Assembly (NCBI RefSeq): GCF_024298865.1
Contig: NZ_CP101162.1
Span: 1-64,000, forward strand
Length of the DNA stretch: 64,000 nt
Reading direction: 5' to 3'
Origin: Halorarius halobius
GTDB taxonomy: Archaea > Halobacteriota > Halobacteria > Halobacteriales > Haloarculaceae
Shown here one piece after another: positions 43,916-52,352 of this stretch. Below the pieces are notes generated by a model. That model searched no databases and was not told where the DNA came from. It worked only from the letters and a program-made list of their open reading frames with translations. How positions within the stretch are numbered: position 1 is the stretch's first letter; each line of letters opens with the position of its first letter. Made by a program: the position numbers and the translations under genes.

Positions 43916-44119
43916 ATGGATATCTCACGAACGACACTCAAGCGCGCTGGACAGCTGGTCGGCTACTTCGTGCTGGGTCTCGTCGGCACGGGGGCTATCG
44001 CCCTCGGATTACTATACGTATTTCAGCCGATTCAGACCGTTATTTACGACCTCGTCTATCTTTCTGCGAGGAGAGAATCCGACAACGCCTCCACAATCCA
44101 CCGCCGATGGCAGGCCTGA
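43916..44119 (+). pseudogene. 5' part of a membrane-protein gene cut by the IS
   Basis: Encodes MDISRTTLKRAGQLVGYFVL followed by GLVGTGAIALGLLYVF, a first membrane helix, and QPIQTVIYDLVYLSARRESD, then runs into IS sequence and stops. The remainder of the gene seems to continue after the IS at 45484. It was an intact membrane protein gene before insertion. Function unknown. Confidence 0.6.
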
Positions 44120-45483
44120 TATTCCACGCTAATCCACACCATCAAGTAGGATTACCTACATCGATTATGTGTGGCGATTCAGGTCACGCGCACCTACGTT
44201 GGTTCCATCCAGAACCACCGGCAGGTCTACGATGGCCTCGACTCGCTCGGAAACTCCGCCTCGAAAATCTGGAACGTTGCACGATGGACAGCCGACCGCA
44301 TCTGGGATGAGACAGGCGAAATCCCCGATGAGAGCGTGCTGAAATCGTACATGAAGAACCAGTCGTGCTGGAAAGACTTGAATGCACAATCCAGTCAGAA
44401 AGTCATCGAAGAACTTTCCGACGCTTTCCAGTCATGGTTCGACCTGCGACACAACGACGACGAGGCACATCCGCCTGGCTACCGAAAACACGGTGACGAC
44501 CGACCACGTAGTACGGTCACGTTCAAAGCAGACGGGTTCAAACACGACCCCGAGAACAATCGCGTCCGACTCAGCAAGGGGAAGAACCTCAAGGAATACT
44601 GGTCGGACTTCCTGCTCTGCGAGTACCAGACCCGCCCCGATGTCGATCTTTCGGAAGTCAACAAGGTGCAGAACGTTCGCGCCGTCTGGAACGGTGACGA
44701 GTGGGAACTGCACTTCGTCTGCAAAGTCGAACTCGAAACGAACGACTCGGCAGGTGATGAAGTGGCAGGTATCGACCTTGGAATCAAGAACATCGCCACG
44801 GTCGCGTTCCCCCATGAATACGTTCTGTATCCCGGCAACTCGCTCAAACAGGACAAGCACTACTTCAAACGTACCGAGTACGATACTGAGGGCGAGAATG
44901 GCCCCTCGGAGAAGTCGATGTGGGCGCGTCGAAAACTCGCAGACCGCGAAACCCATTTCTACCACGTCCTCACAGACGCCATCATCACCGAGTGTGTCGA
45001 ACGCGGTGTGGGAACGCTCGCAGTGAGTTGGCCCGAAGACGTGCGTGACTCGGACTGGGGGAAGACCGGGAACAAGAAGTTACACTCGTGGGCGTTCGAC
45101 CGCATCTACCAGTACCTCGAATACAAAGGTGAGGTGCGTGGCGTCGAGGTGCTGAAAGAGAACGAGTGGAACACCTCGAAGACCTGCTCGCGGTGTGGTG
45201 ACGACACGAAGTCGAACCGCAAACATCGTGGATTGTACGTCTGCTCGTCGTGTGGATTAGTCGGAAACGCAGATTGCAACGGGGCGGAGAATATGCGACA
45301 GAAGATAACTCCGAGTCCTCACGGTGAGGATAGGAGTAACGGCTGTGTGGCACAGCCATCGACACACTTGTTCGATTTAGAGAGTGGGGTGTTCGCCCCA
45401 CGAGAACAGGTCGTGTCGTAGACCGACAAATATCCCACCTGCGGTACGGGAAGCCCCGTCGTTCACGACGGGGAGGATGTCAC
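44120..45483 (+). mobile_element. TnpB-only IS200/IS605-group element (IS1341 type)
   Basis: About 1.36 kb holding a single tnpB. The right end contains the hairpin CCCCGTCGTTCACGACGGGG at 45454-45473, followed by AGGATGTCAC, the usual haloarchaeal right-end form. This segment should also encode the 3' end of the guide-like omega (reRNA) RNA. No tnpA is present, so the element needs a transposase in trans. The left end is not certain to within a few tens of bases. It interrupts a membrane protein gene, whose halves flank it. Confidence 0.75.
44171..45421 (+). CDS. tnpB: TnpB RNA-guided nuclease of the IS element
   Basis: A 416-residue TnpB. A RuvC-like nuclease split in three: EVAGIDLGIKNIATVA near residue 200 (first Asp), LAVSWPEDVRDSDWGK near 285 (Glu) and GNADCNGAENMRQ near 370 (last Asp). 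A zinc ribbon (CSRCGDD, then CSSCGLV) lies between the last two. The N-terminal WED/REC region begins VTRTYVGSIQNHRQVYDGL. TnpB cuts DNA under guidance of RNA transcribed from the element's right end. All catalytic residues appear to be present, so the nuclease may be active. An ATG at 44168 region is possible; 44171 is kept. Confidence 0.88.
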   Translation: MAIQVTRTYVGSIQNHRQVYDGLDSLGNSASKIWNVARWTADRIWDETGEIPDESVLKSYMKNQSCWKDLNAQSSQKVIEELSDAFQSWFDLRHNDDEAHPPGYRKHGDDRPRSTVTFKADGFKHDPENNRVRLSKGKNLKEYWSDFLLCEYQTRPDVDLSEVNKVQNVRAVWNGDEWELHFVCKVELETNDSAGDEVAGIDLGIKNIATVAFPHEYVLYPGNSLKQDKHYFKRTEYDTEGENGPSEKSMWARRKLADRETHFYHVLTDAIITECVERGVGTLAVSWPEDVRDSDWGKTGNKKLHSWAFDRIYQYLEYKGEVRGVEVLKENEWNTSKTCSRCGDDTKSNRKHRGLYVCSSCGLVGNADCNGAENMRQKITPSPHGEDRSNGCVAQPSTHLFDLESGVFAPREQVVS

Positions 45484-46170
45484 CTCTGGGTTGGCCCGAG
45501 TGAAGCGACCGAGACCGCGATTCTCACACACTTCGTCACGGTTGGTGTCCTCGGTCTCAGCCTCACGATGTTGCTCGGGGACTACCTCAGCGATCGGCTG
45601 GTGCATCGCGAACAGATCCTGAAGGCGATCGGGGGACTGGTCGGACTGATTGTGGTCTTTCTCGCGATCGCGCTCGCTGGATACGCGGCGTTTCTGACTG
45701 CCTTGCTCGTTCTGGCCGTCGCGTTTCTCGGCATTCCCCTGATCCTTCGATATCGGTACGACATCCGGTCGGGAAGTGTTCCAGCGTTCCTCGGCGGTAT
45801 CCCGGTTCTCGTCCTCCTCCTGCTCCTGGTCGGGTTCGGGCTCGGGTGGGGATGGGGCTACGTCGTTACCGCACAGGAAGTCCCTGTGTCCGCTGTCGAC
45901 GACGCCACAGCCGTCACCTTCGACGATGTCCCGGAGGTTCGGGACGACCTCTTCGCAGCCGACAATTGTGAAGCGGGTACCGACGATCGGCGCGTCTGCC
46001 GGCTCTACCTTCGTGGTTACGAGCACGAAGCTGCAGCGGCTCGGTTCATGGCCTGGCACGGCGTTCGCTGTCCATATCAAAACGCTCGAGCACCTGCGTC
46101 ACCGGAGACGTTCGTCGCACGCCACGACGGGACGTACTACCGAATCAGTTGCGCAGCACATGGGGATTGA
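45484..46170 (+). pseudogene. 3' part of the IS-interrupted membrane-protein gene
   Basis: The frame opens right at the IS end: WVGPSEATETAILTHFVTVG, then VLGLSLTMLLGDYLSDRLVH. Two to three further hydrophobic segments follow (IGGLVGLIVVFLAIALAGYA, FLTALLVLAVAFLGIPLIL, GGIPVLVLLLLLVGFGLGWG). A soluble tail with cysteines (DNCEAGTDDRRVCRLYLRGY, GVRCPYQ) ends it. An ATG at 45568 could give a shortened product. The N-terminal helix needed for the original protein lies before the IS at 43916. Confidence 0.6.
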
Positions 46171-46235
46171 GCGACCACGATTGGGACTACATCGATGAGC
46201 TCTTCGGGACCGTCAGCGGCGGCTTCGAAGTTCAC

Positions 46236-46279
46236 AGTTACCCCACGGAATGGAACAAATGCATTATCGTGGGGTAACT
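46236..46279. repeat. 11-22-11 inverted repeat, copy 2
   Basis: Same arms as copy 1 (AGTTACCCCAC, GTGGGGTAACT), again 22 nt apart with an unrelated spacer. It lies in the 197-bp gap between converging genes. On the minus strand a GTG follows directly, opening a 32-codon frame to 46137, which mirrors how copy 1 abuts an ATG. Confidence 0.85.
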
Positions 46280-46367
46280 ATCTCATATTCAGCGCTCGTA
46301 ACTGAACGCACATCTGTTCTAAACCGTCTCGTTCTCGCGAGAAATTCGGCGCGGACGAATCGGCGAC

Positions 46368-47753
46368 CTATCCGACGAGATCACTCGGCGTGAACAACGA
46401 GAGGTCGTCTCGTTCGGCAGCAGTACTGCGGAGCCCGTCGGAGAACCCGGAGCGACAGAAACAGCAGTAGTGATACGTCAGCTCTTCACCGCCATCCGGC
46501 GACCACTGGACCTCCTGGGCGGTTCGTTCGAGATCAGCTAGATCGCCTTCGGTCATCTGCCGTGTCGTGTATTTGCACTCGCCGGCGACGAGTGTCCCGT
46601 CACTCCCGAGGCCGACGACGTCGAGTTCGTGTTCGCGATGCCACCAGTAGCCAATCCCCTGGTAGGTGTTCGGAAGTAGCGATGGGAGGGCGTTCTGACA
46701 GACGATCTCGAACATCGGTCCCATGTAGTCCGTGAACGTCGGCTCGACGAGTTCCTCGTAGGCCGCGTCACCGAGCTGGACGAGCTTCCCGGTCTGTCCA
46801 TAGACGTAGCGGAACCAGAATCGGAAGAGCGGTTCCTTCAATCGATACCGACTCTTGCGCGTCGCGTTCGGGTTCGCCGTGACTGGGATGTCCCGCTCGA
46901 CGAGCCGTAGCCGACGGAGCTTCGAGAGGTACGACCCGAGGCTGTTCGAGTCGACACCGGCGAAGTTGGCGATCTCGCTGGTTTCGCGGTTCCCGGTAGC
47001 GATCGCCCGGAGGATCGTGTAGTAGGTCTGTGGCTCGCGAATGCCGAACTCGGTCCGCAACAGGAACTCCGGCTCGTTGTGCAGGACGCCATGTTCCGAG
47101 AGGATGCGCGCCTGGATGTTGTTCGCGAGCGTCTCAGACGGATCGAGCGCACGGAGGTAGTACGGCGTCCCCCCGAAGACGCCCCACGACTGGATCGTCG
47201 TGTCCGGATCGTCCCCCGGATAGAACTGTCTCGCATCCTCGATCGACAGCGGCGGGAGATCGATCGAGCCCGTTCGTCGCCCGTACAGGGGACTGCCGCC
47301 ACCGAGGACCTTCTCCTCCATGACGCTGATCGAGGATCCGACAAGGACGAGCGTCATGCTGGTGTCTTCGAGCTGGGTGTCCCAGACGCGCTGGATCTTG
47401 GAGGGCAGTGCCTCGTCGGACTGGACGAGGTACGGGAACTCGTCGAGGACGACGACCGCGTCCTGTCGTCCCAGCGCACGCAGGAGTGCCTCCCAGTCGC
47501 GCTGGATGTCCTCGAGGAGGGGAAACGTCTCGCTGGCGGTCTTTACGAAATCGGCGAGTTGTACCTCGGGGGTTTCCTCGGTCGCCTGCCAGTAGACGGC
47601 ATCATCGAGGTCGGTCGTCGCCTCACGAACGAGGGCGCTCTTCCCGAGCCGGCGCCGTCCGTAGATGACGAGCAGTTCGGCTTGCTCGCTCTGGAATGCT
47701 GTCCGAAGTGTCTCGAGTTCGTCCTCTCGGTCGACGAACCGTCGCTGTGTCAT
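46368..47753 (-). CDS. Archaeal ATPase with C-terminal DUF234 domain
   Basis: A 461-residue ATPase of the archaeal ATPase_2/MJ-type STAND-like family. Walker A VIYGRRRLGKSALVRE near residue 32, Walker B AVVVLDEFPYLVQSD near 100 and SGxS-type VLVGSSISVME. A winged helix (SEIANFAGVDSNSLGSYLSK) and the DUF234 nuclease-like domain end it, with LVAGECKYTTRQM carrying the E-x-K of a PD-(D/E)XK fold. These proteins are abundant and often mobile in archaea; cellular role unknown. Divergent from the wHTH gene at 47948. Confidence 0.85.
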   Translation of the reverse strand: MTQRRFVDREDELETLRTAFQSEQAELLVIYGRRRLGKSALVREATTDLDDAVYWQATEETPEVQLADFVKTASETFPLLEDIQRDWEALLRALGRQDAVVVLDEFPYLVQSDEALPSKIQRVWDTQLEDTSMTLVLVGSSISVMEEKVLGGGSPLYGRRTGSIDLPPLSIEDARQFYPGDDPDTTIQSWGVFGGTPYYLRALDPSETLANNIQARILSEHGVLHNEPEFLLRTEFGIREPQTYYTILRAIATGNRETSEIANFAGVDSNSLGSYLSKLRRLRLVERDIPVTANPNATRKSRYRLKEPLFRFWFRYVYGQTGKLVQLGDAAYEELVEPTFTDYMGPMFEIVCQNALPSLLPNTYQGIGYWWHREHELDVVGLGSDGTLVAGECKYTTRQMTEGDLADLERTAQEVQWSPDGGEELTYHYCCFCRSGFSDGLRSTAAERDDLSLFTPSDLVG

Positions 47754-47947
47754 ACCTCCGCTTCTGGGCGCGGGAGAATAATACTGGCGATTATCTAAAT
47801 CACGATTTTGTTAATCGTAATTTTGCTTCTGTCTGTACCGACAGTGACCTTCTACAGCATCGAGATTCGATACAGAGGTACTCAGTCAGTTCAAGTAATT
47901 CGGTTTTCGACGAAACGCTTACCACCGAATTGGATAGTTCGTCTATC

Positions 47948-48358
47948 ATGGATGGAACAGATTCGCGGAACGGTAATCTCGACACTGTTCGCGAGCGACT
48001 CAACGTGGTCACCCAGGAGACGCGATTTTCGCTCGTCCAGGACATCCTCGGGCATCCGTCGGGGCTACCGACGCTGAAAGAGTTGGACTACGTCAATCCG
48101 AGCCGTAGTCAAACAACGATCCGCCCGCATCTACAGCGCCTCGTCGAGGCGGGCATCGTCGAGAAAGTCGAACTCCCTGAGAACCGCCGGCAGAATGATC
48201 TGCCGTACACGTTCTACGGGATCAGCGAGGAGGGGAGTCGATTCCTCGAGGAGCACAAGCTACGGAGCGCAAAGGAGACCCTCCGGAAGATCTACGATCG
48301 GGTCGAGAAGACCGCCGAGATCGAGCGCTACGAGTCGGCCCCGCGTCCCAAACGGTGA
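47948..48358 (+). CDS. Winged-HTH transcriptional regulator
   Basis: A 136-residue regulator with a winged HTH (FSLVQDILGHPSGLPTLKEL, then SQTTIRPHLQRLVEAGIVEK) and a C-terminal helical tail (AKETLRKIYDRVEKTAEIER). The pattern of HPSGxPTLKELDYxNPS is common in haloarchaeal ArsR/PadR-like regulators. ATG at 47948 is chosen since the frame upstream reads through the divergent ATPase promoter. It may regulate its divergent neighbour. Confidence 0.78.
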   Translation: MDGTDSRNGNLDTVRERLNVVTQETRFSLVQDILGHPSGLPTLKELDYVNPSRSQTTIRPHLQRLVEAGIVEKVELPENRRQNDLPYTFYGISEEGSRFLEEHKLRSAKETLRKIYDRVEKTAEIERYESAPRPKR

Positions 48359-48391
48359 GTGATTCATCTATTCGACGTTGATGCCACGGAG

Positions 48392-48435
48392 AGTTACCCC
48401 ACGTTGTTCAGATGATTCTACTCCGTGGGGTAACT
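48392..48435. repeat. 11-22-11 inverted repeat, copy 3
   Basis: Third perfect copy of the AGTTACCCCAC/GTGGGGTAACT pair with a 22-nt spacer, in the 115-bp gap between converging genes. No start codon abuts it here. Confidence 0.85.
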
Positions 48436-48473
48436 TCGAAGACACACCGCTTCAGAGCCCCGGCTACCGACAC

Positions 48474-50060
48474 TTACTGAAACCCGACAGTAGAGTCATC
48501 ATCGAACGCATTCTCTGAGGCGGAACCATCGATGTCGGATAGATCGACGTCGGCAGTCGATTCGGGGCGGATGTCTTTCGTCATCGTATCGAGTTCCTCG
48601 GGAGTGGGGAAGTCCTTGACGGAGACTGTCTGTGCATCCCGTCGTGCAGCTCGGCGCTTGGCATCTGTAACGAGTTCCTCAATGTCGGCACCGCTGAGAC
48701 CGGCAGTGTGGCTCGCGAGCTGTGCCAGTTGGTCCCCGGTGAGGTCGTGTGGAACCCCCCTCAATTTCGACTGGAATATCGCGTGACGGCTCTCCTCTCC
48801 CGGAAGTCCGATCTCGACGTGCGTCGCGAGTCGCCCAGGGCGAAGAATCGCGAGGTCGATGTCTTCGGGTCGATTCGTTGCTCCGATGACGATGGCCGTT
48901 CGATCGTCGGCGGTGAGATGAACGAGTAACTCGCTGGTGATCTTTCTGTCCTCGGCGTGTGCCCCACCAGCGCCGACGTCGCGACCGCCGAAGAGGTGCT
49001 CGGCCTCGTCGAGGAAGATGACGCAGGGGCCGACTGCCTCGGCTTCCTCGAAGAGCTGTCGGATTCGCTGAGGTCCTTCGTTAATCCACTTGCTGGTCAC
49101 GTCCGCCGGGCCCAGCTCAAGGAACGGAATATTGAGTTCGCCAGCGAGCGCTCTCGCGAACAGGGTCTTGCCGGTACCTGGTGGGCCGTAGAAGAGAATC
49201 CCACGTGACGGTTCGATCCCGAATCGATCGTATCGGTCGTCACCACGTGCCGCTGCTTGGACAGGCTGGAGGACCTCTTCAGCGAGTCGTTCCTTCACAT
49301 CATAGTAGCCGGCGACGTCGTCAAAGCTGATGTTCGACCGAGTCCAGTTGTATTCGAATTCTTCAGATGTGGGTACTTCAACCCGCGCCCGAGACGCTTC
49401 TGAGCGTTGTTGCCCCTCTGTAGTCCTATGCTGGGGAATGGAGAGTTCGTCTATATCGGTTGAATCTTCTGCACTGTTATTTTCGGGCTGATCTGCTCTC
49501 CTGGCCTGGCTGATCCTTTCCCTATCCACAGAGGGACGGAAATACCGTCCGGTGGCGTAGTAATATCCATTCTCTCCTTGTGGATCATAGTACGTCACTG
49601 CAACGGCGAGAGCCGCTATTCCCAGCCCGAGAGCCGCTTGAACCTGTGAGTCACTGGGAAAGAGCACGGTGAGGAAACTTAGCTGTGAAATCGAAGACGC
49701 AACTATCGTCATGCCTTCTGCGAGGAGGAGGAGCACTACAAACAACTGGTAGACTAACGCAAACGGATAGAGTCCGATGGTGCCGACTGAATCAAGGACC
49801 GGGACCCCGAGTCCCCCTGCGATGTGGACTATCAGAATTCCAATTCCTAATGCGACGACGGCGGACGGTGGAAAATCAAGGAGGGCTGTGATCACCCACA
49901 TATGAACCATCGCCAGTATCGTCCAAGCGAGCATGAAGAACAGTCGATAAATCCCTCGCTTCTCATGTTCTCGCTCCATAACTCGATAAGTCACGTACTC
50001 GACGACGGCAAAGAAGCCGAGGAAGGCGACGACGGCTAACACAGTCTTGAGGATACTCAT
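48474..50060 (-). CDS. Membrane-anchored AAA+ ATPase (no protease domain)
   Basis: A 528-residue protein. The N-terminal 160 residues hold about five hydrophobic segments (VLAVVAFLGFFAVVEYVTY, FFMLAWTILAMVHMWVITAL, VVALGIGILIVHIAGGLGV among them). After an acidic linker comes one AAA+ domain: Walker A LFYGPPGTGKTLFARALA near residue 290, Walker B CVIFLDEAEHLFGG, arginine finger region RPEDIDLAILRPGRL. It resembles the ATPase part of FtsH/CDC48 but lacks the HExxH protease domain. It lies downstream of the conjugation operon, and may serve it as an assembly or unfolding factor. Confidence 0.8.
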   Translation of the reverse strand: MSILKTVLAVVAFLGFFAVVEYVTYRVMEREHEKRGIYRLFFMLAWTILAMVHMWVITALLDFPPSAVVALGIGILIVHIAGGLGVPVLDSVGTIGLYPFALVYQLFVVLLLLAEGMTIVASSISQLSFLTVLFPSDSQVQAALGLGIAALAVAVTYYDPQGENGYYYATGRYFRPSVDRERISQARRADQPENNSAEDSTDIDELSIPQHRTTEGQQRSEASRARVEVPTSEEFEYNWTRSNISFDDVAGYYDVKERLAEEVLQPVQAAARGDDRYDRFGIEPSRGILFYGPPGTGKTLFARALAGELNIPFLELGPADVTSKWINEGPQRIRQLFEEAEAVGPCVIFLDEAEHLFGGRDVGAGGAHAEDRKITSELLVHLTADDRTAIVIGATNRPEDIDLAILRPGRLATHVEIGLPGEESRHAIFQSKLRGVPHDLTGDQLAQLASHTAGLSGADIEELVTDAKRRAARRDAQTVSVKDFPTPEELDTMTKDIRPESTADVDLSDIDGSASENAFDDDSTVGFQ

Positions 50061-50078
50061 CGGATCAAATACCCAGTG

Positions 50079-50300
50079 TCAGGCAGTCCGTGAATGGCGG
50101 ATGTTGCGATCTGCGCGAATGGAGCGCGCTGGGATTCGAGGGTCATGTGGGCCGCGGCGTGTCGGTACGGCCACTGAGAACGGCATCGACGCGCGTTCAC
50201 AGTGGTCTATGCTTCTTTCATGCCGGTACTCGACTATAACTTCTCGCCCCAGACGGCCGATACAGACTTCGACAAAAGGTGATCGACAGGATGAATTCAC
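50079..50300 (-). CDS. Possible small coupled gene
   Basis: A 73-codon frame whose ATG overlaps the TrbL-like gene's stop (ATGA) and which ends 19 nt before the AAA+ ATPase gene. Its product is Arg- and Cys-containing and less acidic than its neighbours (VEVCIGRLGREVIVEYRHER), so it may be chance. The arrangement alone makes it worth listing. Confidence 0.3.
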   Translation of the reverse strand: MNSSCRSPFVEVCIGRLGREVIVEYRHERSIDHCERASMPFSVAVPTRRGPHDPRIPARSIRADRNIRHSRTA

Positions 50301-52270
50301 ATGGACTCCGACTGTCCCTCTCCAGTGTCATCATCCCACGGCGGAGCCGAAGCCTGTCCCGGTCCCTCTTCTTGTCGGACCGTCCAATCGATATCGGGCT
50401 CGTCGGCTGAGTCGGCGAGTTCGTCTCTGGCTCCGGGTCCGATGAGGTGCTTCCCACCCCGCTGCCCCATATTGTACGCCGCATAGGGACTCCGTGTCAT
50501 CGCTCCAGCGAAGACGATCCCACTAGCTTTCCCGGCTTGGACACCGGTCTTTCCTACGTGCTTGCCAGCACGGCCGGTGGAAATAGCCGCCTGTCCGGGG
50601 GTCTTCGCGACGGTTTGAGCTGCTCTGATCCGCTTGATACTCCGGGCCGATTTGGATGCATCTTCTCTGAGCGTCGCCGCTCGTTGTCCGAGATCCTGAG
50701 CTCTGCCGTTGAGATCAATCGTCGTCTCTTCACCCCCCGCGGTCTCGTAGGTCACCTTGCCCTCTGCGTCCGGAGATAGAGTTGAAGTTCCCTCCGCAGG
50801 TTTTTCGGTATCAGATAGTATTCCACGATCGGAGGCCTCGGTAACATCGAATTCCCCGTTCTGGTATGACTCGGTCAGGAAGTCCCGGTTCGTGTCCGCT
50901 TCGTCCGCAGCGTCCAGGTTCTGACTAATCGCTTTCCGATGGCTATCGATGCTTTCTGTCCCGATTGCTCGCCGAACACCAGCTACGCTACCTCTCTTCG
51001 TTTTGGATCCCAATTTCTTAGCTGTAGAACTAGCCCGCCCAGCATGAGATAGTGCTGCTCCGACTCCCGGCGCGCTAGCCACCTTGTTCCGGGCGTAGTC
51101 CAAGTCCTTCGAGAAAATACCCGGTGCAGTGTCAATACCGTCCTCCACTGCCGACTCTCGAGTCCCGAGAGCATCCGATACACTACTACGCATCGTCCCG
51201 CCAACAGTCGAGTTCCCGGTAGCCGCAGATGGATCTGCAGCAGTGCCGCCGCCAGATGTGCTACCAGAGGATCCGCCTGACGTTCCCCCACTCCCGCCTC
51301 CACTTGTTCCGCCAGAACTGGACTTCGAAGCACTACTCACGGCTCCCGAACCTGCACCAGCGCCGACGGCGACTGCTCCGACCCCCGTGGCGGCGATCGC
51401 GGCGGCGACGGTCATCGTGAACGCGGCGTCAACGCCGAGGGGCTGCCCGGCCCACCCGATCGTCTTCCAGATGACGACGAACAGGATGACTGGGAAGATC
51501 AGTGCCAGCGCTGCTGAGACGTAGAAGCTAGCGACGTCACCGCTCGCAGAGATTCCACCGGTCGCAATTACGTTGAATACGCGCATCACGAGAGCGATTA
51601 TCGGACCGACAAGCAGGGCGTAGACGCCCATCCGGAGCCACGTCGCAGCGAAGTTGCTAATCGATTTCATCGGTCCCCAGTTCGCGTACCAAAGGACCGC
51701 GAAGAAGGGAGCTCCGACGGCGACCGTGACGACGATGAACTGCCGGAGGACCAGCAGTACCGACGCGATAATCGTCGCGATGAACATCAGTGGCACCGCG
51801 ACGAGGAGCGCGATGACTTCGACGCCCAGCCCGAGTGTCGAGCCCCAGCTCCCGCCGAGGTCGGCATTGAACGTGAGGACGAACGTCGGCGGAGCGAGCG
51901 CGTTGGTCACCGCATTCGACGCCTCGATGAGGAACCCGAACAGCGGCTGGGAGATCGCGATGAAGAAGATTACTGCGACCACGCGGGCAACCATGTTCCA
52001 CAGCGAGGTCTCGCGGTCCTGACTGAACGGCATCGCGATCAGTCCGCCGGCGATTAGGATGGGCAACAGCGCGATCGAGAGCCGGAAGACGTCGTCCCAT
52101 GCGCCCGTGACCTGCGCGCTTGTCATAATCGAGGGCTCGATGGTCAGCAGCGGCTTCAGCCCGAAATTGAACATGAAGTTGATCGCACTGACCAGAATCG
52201 AGCGGAGGAACTCGAAGATAGCCCGGACGATCGCGTCGGGCAGCCAGCCGAGGTCCAGGAGGTCAGCCAT
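50297..52270 (-). CDS. VirB6/TrbL-like conjugation membrane protein
   Basis: A 657-residue protein. Residues 1-330 hold about eight hydrophobic segments (LRSILVSAINFMFNFGL, LSIALLPILIAGGLIAM, VIALLVAVPLMFIATIIAS, VSAALALIFPVILFVVIWK). A Gly/Ser-rich linker (SGGTSGGGSGGTSGGSSG) leads to a soluble, helical C-terminal half. This is the architecture of VirB6/TrbL inner-membrane channel proteins of type IV secretion. It lies directly after VirB4, with a 29-codon coupled ORF between. The family match is by topology and context. Confidence 0.75.
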   Translation of the reverse strand: MADLLDLGWLPDAIVRAIFEFLRSILVSAINFMFNFGLKPLLTIEPSIMTSAQVTGAWDDVFRLSIALLPILIAGGLIAMPFSQDRETSLWNMVARVVAVIFFIAISQPLFGFLIEASNAVTNALAPPTFVLTFNADLGGSWGSTLGLGVEVIALLVAVPLMFIATIIASVLLVLRQFIVVTVAVGAPFFAVLWYANWGPMKSISNFAATWLRMGVYALLVGPIIALVMRVFNVIATGGISASGDVASFYVSAALALIFPVILFVVIWKTIGWAGQPLGVDAAFTMTVAAAIAATGVGAVAVGAGAGSGAVSSASKSSSGGTSGGGSGGTSGGSSGSTSGGGTAADPSAATGNSTVGGTMRSSVSDALGTRESAVEDGIDTAPGIFSKDLDYARNKVASAPGVGAALSHAGRASSTAKKLGSKTKRGSVAGVRRAIGTESIDSHRKAISQNLDAADEADTNRDFLTESYQNGEFDVTEASDRGILSDTEKPAEGTSTLSPDAEGKVTYETAGGEETTIDLNGRAQDLGQRAATLREDASKSARSIKRIRAAQTVAKTPGQAAISTGRAGKHVGKTGVQAGKASGIVFAGAMTRSPYAAYNMGQRGGKHLIGPGARDELADSADEPDIDWTVRQEEGPGQASAPPWDDDTGEGQSESM

Positions 52271-52352
52271 CGATCTGTCCCTCGAGTGTGGTCGCGAGCG
52301 TTCCGCTACCCGGGCGGGACTGAGCCGTCGCGACGCCCGGCCGTTGCTTCAC
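52263..52352 (-). CDS. Coupled 29-residue mini-ORF
   Basis: GTG start overlapping the VirB4 stop (GTGA); TGA overlapping the start of the TrbL-like gene. It encodes VKQRPGVATAQSRPGSGTLA and a short tail. It bridges the 78-nt gap exactly and may be a translational coupling leader or a small protein. Confidence 0.4.
   Translation of the reverse strand: MKQRPGVATAQSRPGSGTLATTLEGQIDG

Noticed and set aside
45463..46080. 205-codon minus-strand frame
   Set aside because: Antisense of hydrophobic coding sequence; yields a polar Glu/Arg-rich shadow.
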